A DNA stretch of 64,000 nucleotides from positions 62,001-126,000 of the forward strand of contig NZ_JAHTMR010000004.1 of assembly GCF_019200975.1 (NCBI RefSeq). The letters are read 5' to 3'. The notes beneath the pieces are model-generated. The model made no database searches. It was not told where the DNA came from and saw only the letters and a program-made list of their open reading frames with translations. Both the position numbers and the translations under genes were made by a program. The stretch is from Pseudomonas sp. PD9R (lineage in GTDB: Bacteria > Pseudomonadota > Gammaproteobacteria > Pseudomonadales > Pseudomonadaceae). Positions 11,101-20,239 of this stretch are shown here, piece after piece. Within the stretch, counting starts at the first letter, position 1. Every line of letters begins with the position of its first letter.

Positions 11101-13062
11101 TTAAAGCTCCCACGCGACTTTCAGGCCCTCATAAATCGCTTCTTCGGCGGTACGCGGTGCCAGGCAATCGCCGATACGTCGAAACTCCACCAACCCTTGC
11201 AGCTCCGCACCGAGGGTATCCACCGGTTGATGCCCCTGGCACAGCACCAGCGTGTCGATGTTTTCCAGCAACATCGGTTCGCCGCTGGCGGTGTGTTGCA
11301 GGTACACGGTGTTGTCATCGCAACCGTACAACCGGGCGTAAGGCGTAATCGGAATGCCCAGTTTGTGCAGCTCACCAGCCAGTTGATCGCGCACGTACAG
11401 TGGCAGGTTTTCCCCGCAATGGGTGCCGTTGACCGCGAGTTGTACCTGATGGCCGGCGCGGGTCAGGCGCTCGGCGATGCCGGGGCCGATCCAGTCACAA
11501 CGCCAGTCGACCACCACCACCGAACGGCCGATTTGCACCTCGTCACGCAGCACCTGCCAGGCATCCACCACCTGCAATTCACCACCGCGTTCGAACTGCG
11601 GCCAGTAAGGTTCGGCACCGGTGGCGACGATCACCATGTCCGGTTTTTCCTGCTCCACCAAGGCGCGATCAACACGGGTGTTGCGCACCACGCGCACGCC
11701 GGCCAATTCCATTTCTCGTTGCAGGTTGGTGCTGGCACCGCCGAACTCGCTGCGCCGGGGTAGCAATTGCGCCAGAAGCACCTGGCCGCCCAGTTGCGAA
11801 CTGGCTTCGTACAGCGTCACTTCATGCCCGCGTTGCGCCGCCACGGCCGCCGCTTTCATCCCGGCAGGGCCACCGCCGGCAATCATGATGCGTTTGCGTT
11901 TTGTCGTTGTTTGCCGCTCGCCGAAAATTAACTCGCGACCGGTTTCCGGCGCCTGGATGCAGGAAATCGGCAGGCCTTTGTGGAAGTGGCCGATACAGGC
12001 CTGGTTGCAGGCAATGCAGGCCCGCACATCTTCGACATGCCCGCTGTCGGTCTTGTTGGGCATTTGCGGGTCGCAGATCAGCGCCCGCGTCATGCCGCAG
12101 ACGTCGGCCTGGCCACGGGCCAGAATCAGTTCGGCTTCCTGCGGCTGGTTGATGCGCCCGGTGACGAATAACGGAATGTCCAGGCCCGCCTTGAAGGTGC
12201 CGGCCTCCTTGGCGAGATACGCCGCCTCAATCGCCATCGGCGGCACGATGTGCACGGCACCACCGAGTGATGCAGAGGTGCCCGCGACGATGTGCACATA
12301 ATCCAGTTGAGCTTGCAGCGATTGCACGGCGGCCAGCGATTCGTCTTCAGTCAGGCCTTCTGGGTCGCGCTCGTCGGCAGAAATGCGCAGGCCGACAATG
12401 AACTGTTCGTCGGTACTGGCCCGAATCGCGTCGATGACTTCCCGCAGGAAACGCAGGCGCTGCTCCAGGTCGCCGTTGTAGCCATCGGTGCGACGGTTGA
12501 CCCTTGGGTTGATGAATTGCGCCGGCAAGTAACCATGACTGGCGACCACCTCGACGCCATCGATTCCAGCCTGATGCAGACGTCTGGCGGCAGCCGCATA
12601 GCCGGCAACGATCTCGTCGATCATTGCTTGATCGAGTTCACGAGGCATCACCCGAAAACGTTCGTTGGGCACCGCCGAAGCGGAGTAGGCCACGGCCAGC
12701 AAGCCATCGCTGGACTCCATGATTTCCCGCCCCGGATGAAACACCTGCGACAACACCACGGTGCCGTGGGCATGGCAGGTTTGCGCAAGTTTGCGATAAC
12801 CCTCGATGCAGGCATCGTCGGTGGCCATCAGCACGTGGGAGGTGTACCGCGCACTGTCGTGCACGCCGGCCACTTGCAGGACGATCAATCCGGCACCGCC
12901 TTCGGCCCGCGCCCGGTGATAGGCGATCAACTGATCGTTGACCAGATTATCGGTGGGCATCGAGGTGTCGTGACCGCTGGACATGATGCGGTTTTTCAGG
13001 CGCTTGCCGCGGATCTGCAACGGTTCGAACAGGTGTGCAAAAGCAGGGGTCGGGCTCGGCAT
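11101..13062 (-). CDS. Old-Yellow-Enzyme/2,4-dienoyl-CoA-reductase-type flavoprotein oxidoreductase
   Basis: 653-residue multidomain flavoprotein. Residues 1 to about 370 are an FMN-binding TIM barrel (FEPLQIRGKRLKNRIMSSG, then VEVVASHGYLPAQF and NRRTDGYNGDLEQRLRF). A four-cysteine cluster CIACNQACIGH...SCIQ should hold a 4Fe-4S centre. The C-terminal part begins with a dinucleotide-binding motif, IMIAGGGPAGMKAAA, and carries FAD and NAD(P)H domains. This layout is shared by dienoyl-CoA reductase FadH, trimethylamine/dimethylamine dehydrogenases, DgcA and N-methylproline demethylases. The TIM-barrel NH2-terminal extension seen in the open frame is dropped because the ATG at 13062 has GGAG. 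The substrate is uncertain; nearby amine and betaine-like genes favour an N-methylated amine. Confidence 0.8.
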   Translation of the reverse strand: MPSPTPAFAHLFEPLQIRGKRLKNRIMSSGHDTSMPTDNLVNDQLIAYHRARAEGGAGLIVLQVAGVHDSARYTSHVLMATDDACIEGYRKLAQTCHAHGTVVLSQVFHPGREIMESSDGLLAVAYSASAVPNERFRVMPRELDQAMIDEIVAGYAAAARRLHQAGIDGVEVVASHGYLPAQFINPRVNRRTDGYNGDLEQRLRFLREVIDAIRASTDEQFIVGLRISADERDPEGLTEDESLAAVQSLQAQLDYVHIVAGTSASLGGAVHIVPPMAIEAAYLAKEAGTFKAGLDIPLFVTGRINQPQEAELILARGQADVCGMTRALICDPQMPNKTDSGHVEDVRACIACNQACIGHFHKGLPISCIQAPETGRELIFGERQTTTKRKRIMIAGGGPAGMKAAAVAAQRGHEVTLYEASSQLGGQVLLAQLLPRRSEFGGASTNLQREMELAGVRVVRNTRVDRALVEQEKPDMVIVATGAEPYWPQFERGGELQVVDAWQVLRDEVQIGRSVVVVDWRCDWIGPGIAERLTRAGHQVQLAVNGTHCGENLPLYVRDQLAGELHKLGIPITPYARLYGCDDNTVYLQHTASGEPMLLENIDTLVLCQGHQPVDTLGAELQGLVEFRRIGDCLAPRTAEEAIYEGLKVAWEL

Positions 13063-13089
13063 GTTCCGGGTACTCCAGGCAGGCTGACC

Positions 13090-13189
13090 TGTAGGAGCGA
13101 GCCTGCTCGCGATAGACGTTAACGATAACGCGTGTTGTCTGGATGAACGCGTTGCCCTCAGGTCCATCACGAGCAAGCTCGCTCCTACA
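13090..13189. repeat. Palindromic repeat pair, family B (GGAGCGAGC..GCTCGCGA type)
   Basis: TGTAGGAGCGAGCCTGCTCGCGA and inverse TCACGAGCAAGCTCGCTCCTACA, about 50 bases apart. It occupies part of the 13063-13378 gap, which otherwise holds the inverted repeat at 13241 and the promoter region of the binding-protein gene. Confidence 0.85.
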
Positions 13190-13240
13190 GAGGTGTCAGG
13201 ATTTCAGCGTTGTTATTATTGCGCTATAGAAATTTACCTG

Positions 13241-13269
13241 TAGTAAAAAATCAACTTGTTTTTTTACTA
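13241..13269. promoter_or_regulatory. Perfect AT-rich inverted repeat between divergent genes
   Basis: Ten-base arms TAGTAAAAAA and TTTTTTACTA separated by nine bases. It lies 110 bases upstream of the plus-strand binding-protein gene and 180 bases upstream of the minus-strand flavoprotein gene. It could be an operator, or a bidirectional terminator-like stem, although no GC-rich stem is present. Its function is inferred from position only. Confidence 0.45.
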
Positions 13270-13378
13270 TGGCTTGCAGTAGTTTCGTTTCGAGCCCGCT
13301 CCCGGGGCGAACCTCACCAACAATAAAAAAGGGCGAAACGGGCACGAGTCCGGCTAGCACCTGTACGAGGAACCACTG

Positions 13379-14428
13379 ATGAAATCGAATACGCTCAAGC
13401 ACGGTTTTTATCCCTTGGTGCTGAGTCTGGCCATGGGCCTGGGCACCGCTCAGGCCGGGTCGGAAATGGTCATCGTCGCTTACGGCGGAGCCGGACAAAA
13501 AGCCCTGGATGCGGCGTTTTTCCAGCCCTTCAGCGTCGTGGATCAAAGCAAAGTGATGCAGAGCGAGTACAACGGCGAAATGGCCAAAATCAAAGTCATG
13601 GTCGATACCGGCAACGTCGATTGGGACGTGGTGCAGATCGAAGGCCCGGACCTGATGCGCGGCTGCGAAGAGGGCATGTACGAGCGGCTGGACTGGACGC
13701 GCCTGGGCCATACCGATCAGTTGATTCCCGAAGCGGCGCAAGATTGTGGTTCCGCGGCAATGGTGTGGAGCGTGGCCATCGCCTACGACACCGACAAACT
13801 GGCCCAGGCGCCAACCTCTTGGGCGGATTTCTGGGACGTGCAGAAAACCCCCGGCAAACGCGGACTGCGCAAGCGCGCGGTGTACAACCTGGAGTTCGCC
13901 TTGCTGGCTGACGGGGTGAAAGTCGAGGACGTGTACAAAGTGCTCAATACGCCGCAGGGCGTGGATCGGGCGTTTGCCAAGCTCACACAACTCAAACCGT
14001 ATATCCAGTGGTGGGAAGCCGGGGCGCAACCGCCGCAATGGCTGATGGCCGGCGATGTGGTGATGACCTCGACCTACAGCGGACGCATCGCCGCTGCTGC
14101 GCAAAGCGGCAGTCATCTCGGCCTGGTATGGCCCGGCAGCCTCTATGGGATGGACTACTGGGCGATCATCAAGGGATCCAAACATGTCGATCAGGCCAAG
14201 CGTTTCATCGCCTTCGCCAACCAGCCCGATCCTCAGGTCAACTTTGTGCAATTGATCCCTTATGGCCCGACCAACACGCAAGCCGCCGCACGGCTGGACG
14301 ACAAGTTGGCGAAGTGGGTGCCGACGGCGCCACAGAACCTCAAGGGTGCGTTGTCGATGGACGTCGGTTTCTGGGTCGACCATGGCGAAGAGCTTGAAGA
14401 ACGCTTCAACGCCTGGGCCAGCAAATAA
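13379..14428 (+). CDS. Orphan periplasmic binding protein, PotD-like
   Basis: ABC transporter substrate-binding protein (349 residues) of the spermidine/putrescine-type family 1. The signal peptide ends AQAGS; the mature protein starts with MVIVAYGGAGQKA and contains DWDVVQIEGPDL, VWSVAIAYDTDKL and SWADFWDV, typical of the PotD-like group that also binds other cationic or amine ligands. No permease or ATPase follows; the next gene is a class II aldolase, then a TetR regulator. A perfect 10-base-arm hairpin stands nine bases after its stop. The ligand is unknown; the amine theme of the neighbourhood is the only clue. Confidence 0.85.
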   Translation: MKSNTLKHGFYPLVLSLAMGLGTAQAGSEMVIVAYGGAGQKALDAAFFQPFSVVDQSKVMQSEYNGEMAKIKVMVDTGNVDWDVVQIEGPDLMRGCEEGMYERLDWTRLGHTDQLIPEAAQDCGSAAMVWSVAIAYDTDKLAQAPTSWADFWDVQKTPGKRGLRKRAVYNLEFALLADGVKVEDVYKVLNTPQGVDRAFAKLTQLKPYIQWWEAGAQPPQWLMAGDVVMTSTYSGRIAAAAQSGSHLGLVWPGSLYGMDYWAIIKGSKHVDQAKRFIAFANQPDPQVNFVQLIPYGPTNTQAAARLDDKLAKWVPTAPQNLKGALSMDVGFWVDHGEELEERFNAWASK

Positions 14429-14436
14429 CCGATTCT

Positions 14437-14462
14437 GGCTGGACGTCCGAGCACGTCCAGCC
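14437..14462. repeat. Intercistronic hairpin after the binding-protein gene
   Basis: Perfect inverted repeat, arms GGCTGGACGT and ACGTCCAGCC, loop CCGAGC, nine bases after the stop of the binding-protein gene and 40 bases before the aldolase gene. No U-run follows, so it resembles an mRNA 3'-end stabiliser or partial attenuator more than a terminator. Confidence 0.6.
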
Positions 14463-14502
14463 GTACTGTCTGCCCAGCCGTCCAGCCTGGAGAACCCCAA
14501 CA

Positions 14503-15288
14503 ATGAATAAGATCGCGAGCCATCTGCCTGTGCGCAGCGCAACCGAACAGCGCCTGCGTGAAGAACTGACAGCCTGTTATCGCTTGATTGCGCACTTCCG
14601 CATGACCGACCTGATCTTCACCCATATTTCGGTACGCCTGCCGGGGCCGGAACATCACTTTTTGATCAACCCCTATGGGCTGATGTTCGATGAGATCACG
14701 GCGTCCAACCTGGTGAAGATCGACCTCCAGGGCCACGCCGTGGAATCGTCGCCGTACCCGGTGAACCCGGCCGGTTTTGTGATTCACAGCGCCATTCACG
14801 CTGCCCGTGAAGACGCGCAATGTGTGCTGCACACTCACACCAAGTCCGGTTGCGCGGTCGCCGCGTTGAAGTGCGGGTTACTGCCGGTGAATCAGATTTC
14901 CATGGAGTTCTACGGTCGGGTCGCTTACCACGACTACGAAGGCGTGGCGCTGGACTTGAGCGAGCAACAGCGACTGGTGCAAGACATCGGCGACAAGCCC
15001 GTATTGATGCTGCGCAACCACGGCTTGCTGACCGTTGGCGAAACCGTGAGCCAGGCGTTTTTGCGCATGTATTACCTGGAGAAAGCCTGCGAGATTCAGC
15101 TGGCTGCGCAAGCCGCCGGTGAATTGGTGCTGCCGTCGCACGAGGTTTGCGCCCACACCGAGCGTCAGTTCAATGACCCCGGCCGGCCGCTGGAAGAAGG
15201 CGAGCTCAACGACCCGGATGCGATGCAATTGGCCTGGGCGGCCATGTTGCGGTTGCTGGATCGGGTGGCGCCGGGGTATCGCGATTGA
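14503..15288 (+). CDS. Class II aldolase/adducin family protein
   Basis: 261-residue zinc-dependent aldolase-fold protein. Expected metal ligands are visible: HTHTK in the middle (CVLHTHTKSGCAVAA) and LRNHGLLTVGET further on; FTHISVRLPG and FLINPYGLMFDEITASNL form the N-terminal substrate region. The family cleaves or epimerises sugar phosphates, but this subgroup, also annotated in amine and aromatic acid gene clusters, often has unassigned substrates. It follows the orphan binding protein by 74 bases and probably shares its transcript. I cannot name the reaction. Confidence 0.85.
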   Translation: MNKIASHLPVRSATEQRLREELTACYRLIAHFRMTDLIFTHISVRLPGPEHHFLINPYGLMFDEITASNLVKIDLQGHAVESSPYPVNPAGFVIHSAIHAAREDAQCVLHTHTKSGCAVAALKCGLLPVNQISMEFYGRVAYHDYEGVALDLSEQQRLVQDIGDKPVLMLRNHGLLTVGETVSQAFLRMYYLEKACEIQLAAQAAGELVLPSHEVCAHTERQFNDPGRPLEEGELNDPDAMQLAWAAMLRLLDRVAPGYRD

Positions 15289-15314
15289 ATCCATCGTGAG
15301 CAGCACGCTTGAAA

Positions 15315-15395
15315 TGTAGGAGCTGCCGCCGGCTGCGATCCTTTGATGTTGATTATTCAAGAATCAGAAGATCGCAGCCTGCGCAAGCTTCTACA
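15315..15395. repeat. Palindromic repeat pair, family A, degenerate
   Basis: TGTAGGAGCTGCCGCCGGCTGCGATCcTTTGAT with a divergent right arm ending GCGCAAGCTTCTACA. Between the aldolase and the TetR gene. Confidence 0.75.
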
Positions 15396-15456
15396 TGAGA
15401 TTTGTGGTGCCACTGGTTATTCGGCAAGCAACCGACTGGAGACTTGCCACGCTCTT

Positions 15457-15474
15457 GCTGTACAGTCGTTCAGC
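15457..15474. promoter_or_regulatory. Candidate TetR operator, site 1
   Basis: Palindrome GCTGTACAGTCGTTCAGC (7-4-7), 48 bases upstream of the first TetR gene. Its reverse complement matches the site at 50703 at 15 of 18 positions by eye. Position suggests autoregulation. Confidence 0.6.
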
Positions 15475-15522
15475 TCGCAACCACAAACGAGCCCCAATGA
15501 CGAATCCAGGAGCGTGTCGCCG

Positions 15523-16164
15523 ATGAATCAGGAAGCCCGTTTTTCCCGCATGGAACCGGAGTTGCGCAAGGCCAATCTGATCGAGGCGACGCTGGTGTGT
15601 CTCAAGCGCCATGGCTTCCAGGGTGCGTCGATCCGCAAGATTTCCGCTGAGGCGGGCGTTTCGGTGGGGCTGATCAGCCATCACTATTCCGGCAAGGACG
15701 AACTGGTGGCCGAGGCCTACATGGCGATCACCGGACGGGTCATGACCCTGCTGCGCGATGCCATGGAACAGGCGGCGCCCAGCGCTCGCGAACGGTTGTC
15801 GGCATTTTTTCGCGGTTCGTTCTCCGCCGAATTGCTCGACCCGCAACTGATCGATGCCTGGCTCGCGTTCTGGGGCGCGGTTAAAACCGCCGAGGCGATC
15901 AACCAGGCGCACGATCATTCCTATGGCGAGTACCGCGGTATCTTGCGCAAGGTGCTGACAGAACTGGCGCAGGAGGAGGGCTGGGAAAACTTCGACGCCG
16001 ACCTCGCGGCCATCAGCCTCAGTGCGTTGCTCGATGGCTTGTGGCTGGAGTCCGGGCTCAACCCCGGCACCTTTACCCCAGAGCAGGGCATGCAGATTTG
16101 CGAGGCTTGGGTCGATGGGTTACAGGCCGGTGGCCGTCAGCGCTTTTGCATGAAGACAACGTGA
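15523..16164 (+). CDS. TetR-family regulator, BetI-like (first copy)
   Basis: 213-residue TetR repressor. The N-terminal DNA-binding domain has the BetI-type pattern IEATLVCLKRHGFQGASIR, then ISAEAGVSVGLISHHYSGKDEL; the ligand domain contains WLAFWGAVKT and LSALLDGLWLESGLNP, which BetI-like proteins share. BetI represses choline/betaine genes, but relatives control other amine pathways. The ATG at 15523 is chosen on AGGAG upstream and on family length. A palindromic site of the type repeated at 21946, 50703 and 56739 lies 48 bases upstream. The paralogue at 56064 is recognisably similar in both domains. Confidence 0.85.
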   Translation: MNQEARFSRMEPELRKANLIEATLVCLKRHGFQGASIRKISAEAGVSVGLISHHYSGKDELVAEAYMAITGRVMTLLRDAMEQAAPSARERLSAFFRGSFSAELLDPQLIDAWLAFWGAVKTAEAINQAHDHSYGEYRGILRKVLTELAQEEGWENFDADLAAISLSALLDGLWLESGLNPGTFTPEQGMQICEAWVDGLQAGGRQRFCMKTT

Positions 16165-16277
16165 GTGCAGACGAGCAGCTGTTGATCACCTGTTCAGCTA
16201 TGGCTACTCTCTGGCGCTGATGCAGCAAAACACTCTAATAAGAAATACGCCTTCGGGCACGTGCAGGACACCAAGTA

Positions 16278-16994
16278 ATGACGCCTCGGGTACTGATCGT
16301 CGATGACGATCCGCTGATTCGTGAACTGTTGCAGGCCTACTTGTCCCAGGAAGGCTACGAGGTCCATTGCGCCGCCACGGCGGAACTGGCCGAAACCTTT
16401 CTGGCCGGCCAGACCGTTGACCTGGTCATGCTCGACATCCGCTTGCCGGGCAAGGACGGCCTGACGCTGACCCGCGAACTGCGGGTGCGGTCGGAAGTCG
16501 GGATCATCCTGATCACCGGGCGCAACGATGAAATCGACCGCATCGTCGGCCTGGAATGCGGCGCCGATGATTACGTGATCAAACCCCTCAATCCACGGGA
16601 ACTGGTGTCCCGGGCGAAAAACCTGATTCGTCGGGTTCGTCACGCACAGACGCCTGCGCCGGTTGCAGCCGCCTCCAAACCGGTCAAACAGTTCGCCGAT
16701 TGGGCGCTGGATACCGACCGCCGGCGCCTGATCGACGCGGCGGGCGGCGAAACCCTGCTGACCCACGGCGAATACCAACTGCTCAGCGTGTTCCTGCGCA
16801 ACAGCGGCCACACCCTGAGCCGCGACCAACTGATGGACCAGATCCGCAACCGTGAGTGGGTACCCAACGACCGTTCCATCGACGTGCTGGTCGGACGCTT
16901 GCGCCGCAAGTTGCATGACGACCCGGCCGAACCGCAATTGATCATCACCATTCACGGCGCGGGCTACCTGTTCACTGCCAGCCTGGCGGCCTGA
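16278..16994 (+). CDS. aruR: OmpR-family response regulator AruR
   Basis: 238-residue response regulator: receiver domain at residues 1 to about 118 (acidic pair in VLIVDDDPLI, phospho-acceptor Asp53 in MLDIRLPG, lysine in YVIKPLNPREL) and a winged-helix domain at about 140-235 (LTHGEYQLLSVFL, DRSIDVLVGRLRRKL). With the kinase downstream it matches the AruRS pair that activates the arginine transaminase pathway in P. aeruginosa; the aruI/aruH genes of that pathway are 10 kb downstream in the same orientation. The stop and the next start overlap (TGATG). The assignment rests on this synteny and on sequence type. Confidence 0.82.
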   Translation: MTPRVLIVDDDPLIRELLQAYLSQEGYEVHCAATAELAETFLAGQTVDLVMLDIRLPGKDGLTLTRELRVRSEVGIILITGRNDEIDRIVGLECGADDYVIKPLNPRELVSRAKNLIRRVRHAQTPAPVAAASKPVKQFADWALDTDRRRLIDAAGGETLLTHGEYQLLSVFLRNSGHTLSRDQLMDQIRNREWVPNDRSIDVLVGRLRRKLHDDPAEPQLIITIHGAGYLFTASLAA

Positions 16995-17773
16995 TGACCG
17001 TGGGGCGACTGCTCTGGCTGCTGCTGGCGCTGCTGGCGGGCAATGCGCTAGCAACGGAAAAGGTTCGCTATTGCGATTATCCGGTGTACCCGCCGATTTC
17101 CTGGAGCGACGGCAAACAGGTCCGAGGCCTGGCGCCGAGCGTGGTGAAAAAACTGTTCGGTGAACTGGGCTACGAAGTCGAAATCGTGGTGCTCGGCAAC
17201 TGGAAGCGTTGCCTGCTCGACGCCGCCGAAGGCCGGGTCGACGTGGTGCTGGCCTACAGCACCGTGCAACGGGAGCAGAGCATGCTGTTTTCCTCGGTGC
17301 CAGTGCTGCGTGAAGAAGTCGCGCTGTTCATCAATCGCCAGCATCCGGTGACGTTCGAACGCCTCGAGGACCTGGCCAAATACCGTGGCGGATTGCTGTT
17401 CGGTGAAAGCTATGGCGTGGAGTTCGATCGTATGGTCGCGCTAAACAACAACATCGAATGGGTCTCCGACAGCCGCCAGAATTTCGGCAAGCTGATTCGC
17501 GGGCGCATCGACTTCATCACCCAGGAACGCCGCACCGGCCAGCTGTACATTGAGAACCTGCCCGGGGCGCAAGACATCGTGGCGCTGCCCACCGCCCTGA
17601 GCGTGGACTATCTGCGGGTCGCGGTTTCACGTCTTTCGCCACTGGCCACCCGCATGCCGCAGATCAACGCGCAGTTGCAGCGCATGGTCGATGCTGGCGA
17701 CATCGAACGACTGCTCAATGAAAGCGAAGTCACTTACCGCGACATGATCAACCTGCCGGCGAACGAGCAATGA
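16994..17773 (+). CDS. Periplasmic solute-binding domain protein in the AruRS locus
   Basis: 259-residue family-3-type binding protein (amino-acid-binding fold) with a signal peptide ([12 protein letters not shown]). The mature part starts [16 protein letters not shown] and contains the lobe motifs [15 protein letters not shown] and [14 protein letters not shown]. It is translationally coupled to the response regulator upstream and to the sensor kinase downstream (ATGA overlap), with no transport genes near. This suggests it delivers a ligand, perhaps arginine, to the periplasmic domain of the kinase, like TorT or LuxP in other systems. That role is inference. Confidence 0.85.
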   Translation: MTVGRLLWLLLALLAGNALATEKVRYCDYPVYPPISWSDGKQVRGLAPSVVKKLFGELGYEVEIVVLGNWKRCLLDAAEGRVDVVLAYSTVQREQSMLFSSVPVLREEVALFINRQHPVTFERLEDLAKYRGGLLFGESYGVEFDRMVALNNNIEWVSDSRQNFGKLIRGRIDFITQERRTGQLYIENLPGAQDIVALPTALSVDYLRVAVSRLSPLATRMPQINAQLQRMVDAGDIERLLNESEVTYRDMINLPANEQ

Positions 17774-20031
17774 TTCGCGCCCGTCCCGGTGGATTGTTGC
17801 GACGCCTGTTGCTGTTCATCCTGCTGTTCAGCCTGTGCTTCACCGTACTCGCCAGTACGGTGCAGTTGTACATCGAATATCGCCGGGAAATGCGTGATAT
17901 CGACTCGCGCATGGAACTGATTCGTGCCGGCTATTTGGCGAGTCTGGAGCGCAGTCTGTGGGACTTGAACCAGGAACAGTTGAACGTGCAGTTGCGCGGT
18001 CTGGTGGATTTTTCCGACGTCGCGCGGGTGCACCTGACCAGTCCGGACTACGACTTGCTGCAAGGTAATCCGGACCCGGTCGGGCCGTTGCGCATCGAGC
18101 GTTTTGCCCTGGATTATCAACCGCCGTCTGGCCCGTTGCGCCACCTTGGGGAACTGGAAGTCAGCACCGATCTGGGCGCGGTGTATCAGCGTCTGTATGC
18201 CACCGGGTTGACCAGCCTGTTGTGGATGGGCGTGTTTCTCTGTGGTCTGGCCGTTGCGCTGTCCGGATTGTTTTACCGTTTGGTGACCCGTCACCTGCAA
18301 GTCATGGCCGTGTTCGCCCGGCGCATCGCCGCCGGGGAATGGCAAGAGCCGTTGCGCCTGGAGAAGCACCGTGGCGTTTTTCAAGATGAAATCGACACCG
18401 TGGCTTACGCGCTGGACGACATGCGTCGGGCAATCCTCAGCGACATCGACCGCCGGGAAACCGATCGCCTGGCTTTGCAGGACAACCGCGATGAATTGCT
18501 GCGCATGGTGCAACGCCGCACCGCCAGCCTGATGCGCGCCAAAGATGAAGCCGAAGCGGCCAACCAGGCCAAGTCGCGGTTTCTGGCGACCATGAGTCAC
18601 GAACTGCGTACGCCGCTCAACGGCATCCTCGGCATGGCCGAATTGCTGCGCGGTGCCAGCCTGGACGAACGTGACGGCAAACGTCTGGATGCGCTGCACA
18701 AGGCCGGCGAAGGATTGCTGACCATCCTTAATGAAGTGCTGTATTTCGCCAAACTGGAGGAGGGCACCAGCCTTCCCGAACCCGTTGATTTCTCGATTCG
18801 CCAATTGCTCGACGAAGTGCTGACGCTGCTGGAACCCAAGGCGCTGGACAACGACACGGTGCTGCTGTGCCGGGTCGACCAGCGGGTGGCCGAGCATCAC
18901 CACGGTGCCGAGCAATTCTTGCGACAGGTGTTGAGCAACCTGTTGGCCAATGCGATCAAGTTCACCGAAGGCGGCGAGGTCCGCGTCGAAGTGGCGTTGC
19001 TGACTCAGCCTGAAGAGCAGCGAGGGCAACTGCTGCGGGTGAGCGTCACTGACAACGGCATCGGCATAGCCCCGGCGATGCAGGCGAAGATTTTCGAACG
19101 CTTCACCCAAGCCAGCGAAGAGGTGTCGCAACGCTTCGGCGGCACGGGTTTGGGGTTGGCGATCTGTAAGCATCTGGTGGAGCAGATGGGGGGCAGCATC
19201 GGCGTTACCAGCGAAGTCGCGCAGGGCAGTTGCTTCTGGTTCGAACTGACGTTGCAGCCCGCCATTGGCCAAATGCCCGTCGCACCGCTCGCTGTTGCGG
19301 GGCCGGCGTTGAACGTGCTGGTGGTCGAGGACGTAGCGCTGAACCGGGAAGTGGTCCAGGGTCTGCTGCAACGGGACGGGCATCAGGTCTGGCTGGCGGA
19401 AGAGGCCGAGCAGGCATTGGCGCTCTGCGCCGGGCAGGTGTTCGATCTGATTCTGTTGGATGTGCACCTGCCGGGTCTTAGCGGCGTTGTGTTGTGCAAG
19501 TTGATCCGCCTTAACCTGGGGCCGAATCGCCAGACGCGCATCTTCGCCCTCACCGCCAGCGTTCAGCCGGCGTTGGTGCGCGGTTACCTCGACGCGGGCA
19601 TGGACGGCATCCTGGCCAAACCGCTGAAGCTGGACAACCTGCGCCAGGCCCTGGCCGGACAAGTGCCGATTCCAGAGCCGGTGCGGGAGGACGACGCCAT
19701 CGAATGGCCATTGCTGCAAACCCATCGCAGCTTGCTTGGCGAACAGAAGGTTCAGGGCTTGCTGGCGGTGTTGCGCGATTCGATCCTGCAACACCGTGAG
19801 ACGCTGAGGGAGGCCATTGAGGCCGACGACAGCACCGAGGTCGCGCACCTGGCCCATCGTTTGGCTGGCAGCAGCGACTCCCTGGGTTTTCGTGCCTTGG
19901 CCAATAGTTTGCGATTGCTGGAAGAGGCGGCGCTGGCTAGCGACGAATCGGCGATACGCGCACTGGCAGCACCGGTGGATGCGCAGCTTGAGCGCTCGCA
20001 ACAGGCGCTGGACGAGTTGCTGGCGCGCTGA
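17770..20031 (+). CDS. aruS: Hybrid sensor histidine kinase AruS (TorS-like layout)
   Basis: 753-residue inner-membrane sensor kinase. A first membrane helix (about 10-32) and a second (about 148-170) enclose a periplasmic domain of roughly 115 residues; a HAMP-like linker follows. Then come HisKA with His277 in [11 protein letters not shown], HATPase_c (N box [16 protein letters not shown] boxes [10 protein letters not shown] and GGTGLGLAI), a receiver domain with Asp564 in LLDVHLPG and a C-terminal Hpt domain with His696 in [13 protein letters not shown]. So it should use a four-step phosphorelay to AruR. Coupled to the binding-protein gene by a four-base overlap. The AruS name follows the position relative to the arginine transaminase genes. 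Confidence 0.83.
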   Translation: MIRARPGGLLRRLLLFILLFSLCFTVLASTVQLYIEYRREMRDIDSRMELIRAGYLASLERSLWDLNQEQLNVQLRGLVDFSDVARVHLTSPDYDLLQGNPDPVGPLRIERFALDYQPPSGPLRHLGELEVSTDLGAVYQRLYATGLTSLLWMGVFLCGLAVALSGLFYRLVTRHLQVMAVFARRIAAGEWQEPLRLEKHRGVFQDEIDTVAYALDDMRRAILSDIDRRETDRLALQDNRDELLRMVQRRTASLMRAKDEAEAANQAKSRFLATMSHELRTPLNGILGMAELLRGASLDERDGKRLDALHKAGEGLLTILNEVLYFAKLEEGTSLPEPVDFSIRQLLDEVLTLLEPKALDNDTVLLCRVDQRVAEHHHGAEQFLRQVLSNLLANAIKFTEGGEVRVEVALLTQPEEQRGQLLRVSVTDNGIGIAPAMQAKIFERFTQASEEVSQRFGGTGLGLAICKHLVEQMGGSIGVTSEVAQGSCFWFELTLQPAIGQMPVAPLAVAGPALNVLVVEDVALNREVVQGLLQRDGHQVWLAEEAEQALALCAGQVFDLILLDVHLPGLSGVVLCKLIRLNLGPNRQTRIFALTASVQPALVRGYLDAGMDGILAKPLKLDNLRQALAGQVPIPEPVREDDAIEWPLLQTHRSLLGEQKVQGLLAVLRDSILQHRETLREAIEADDSTEVAHLAHRLAGSSDSLGFRALANSLRLLEEAALASDESAIRALAAPVDAQLERSQQALDELLAR

Positions 20032-20155
20032 CGTACAAGTTTGTTACGACTTTTTACATCTTTGATCTATACGTACAACGCGACCTTACATGGCTTTCCA
20101 ATAATCGACGTAACCGCCGCAGCGCGGTCTTCGAAGCTTATTGGAGATAATAATA

Positions 20156-20230
20156 ATGAATTGCCGTAAAGCTGATCCTTCCTTGCGCCATGACGCTCTG
20201 TCTTGCGCCGCGCCCCTCACAGACTGCTGA
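20156..20230 (+). CDS. Possible 24-residue leader ORF upstream of the permease
   Basis: Short frame with a very good ribosome site (TTGGAGATAATAATA before the ATG), 24 codons, ending 9 bases before the permease start. The peptide begins MNCRKADPSLRHD and ends LTDC; it has three cysteines and no membrane or signal segment. The initiation signal is stronger than that of the permease itself, so it may couple or attenuate permease translation. No homologue is known to me; it could also be a misread 5' region. Confidence 0.4.
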   Translation: MNCRKADPSLRHDALSCAAPLTDC

Positions 20231-20239
20231 GGTGCCGAC

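Noticed and set aside
13196..14542. A 448-codon minus-strand frame opposite the orphan binding protein
   Set aside because: Antisense shadow of a clear binding-protein gene with signal peptide; no motif or ribosome site.
17734..20001. A 755-codon open frame on the minus strand opposite the sensor kinase
   Set aside because: It mirrors the kinase codons, has no recognisable domain and reflects high GC at third positions; the kinase on the plus strand has all domain motifs.
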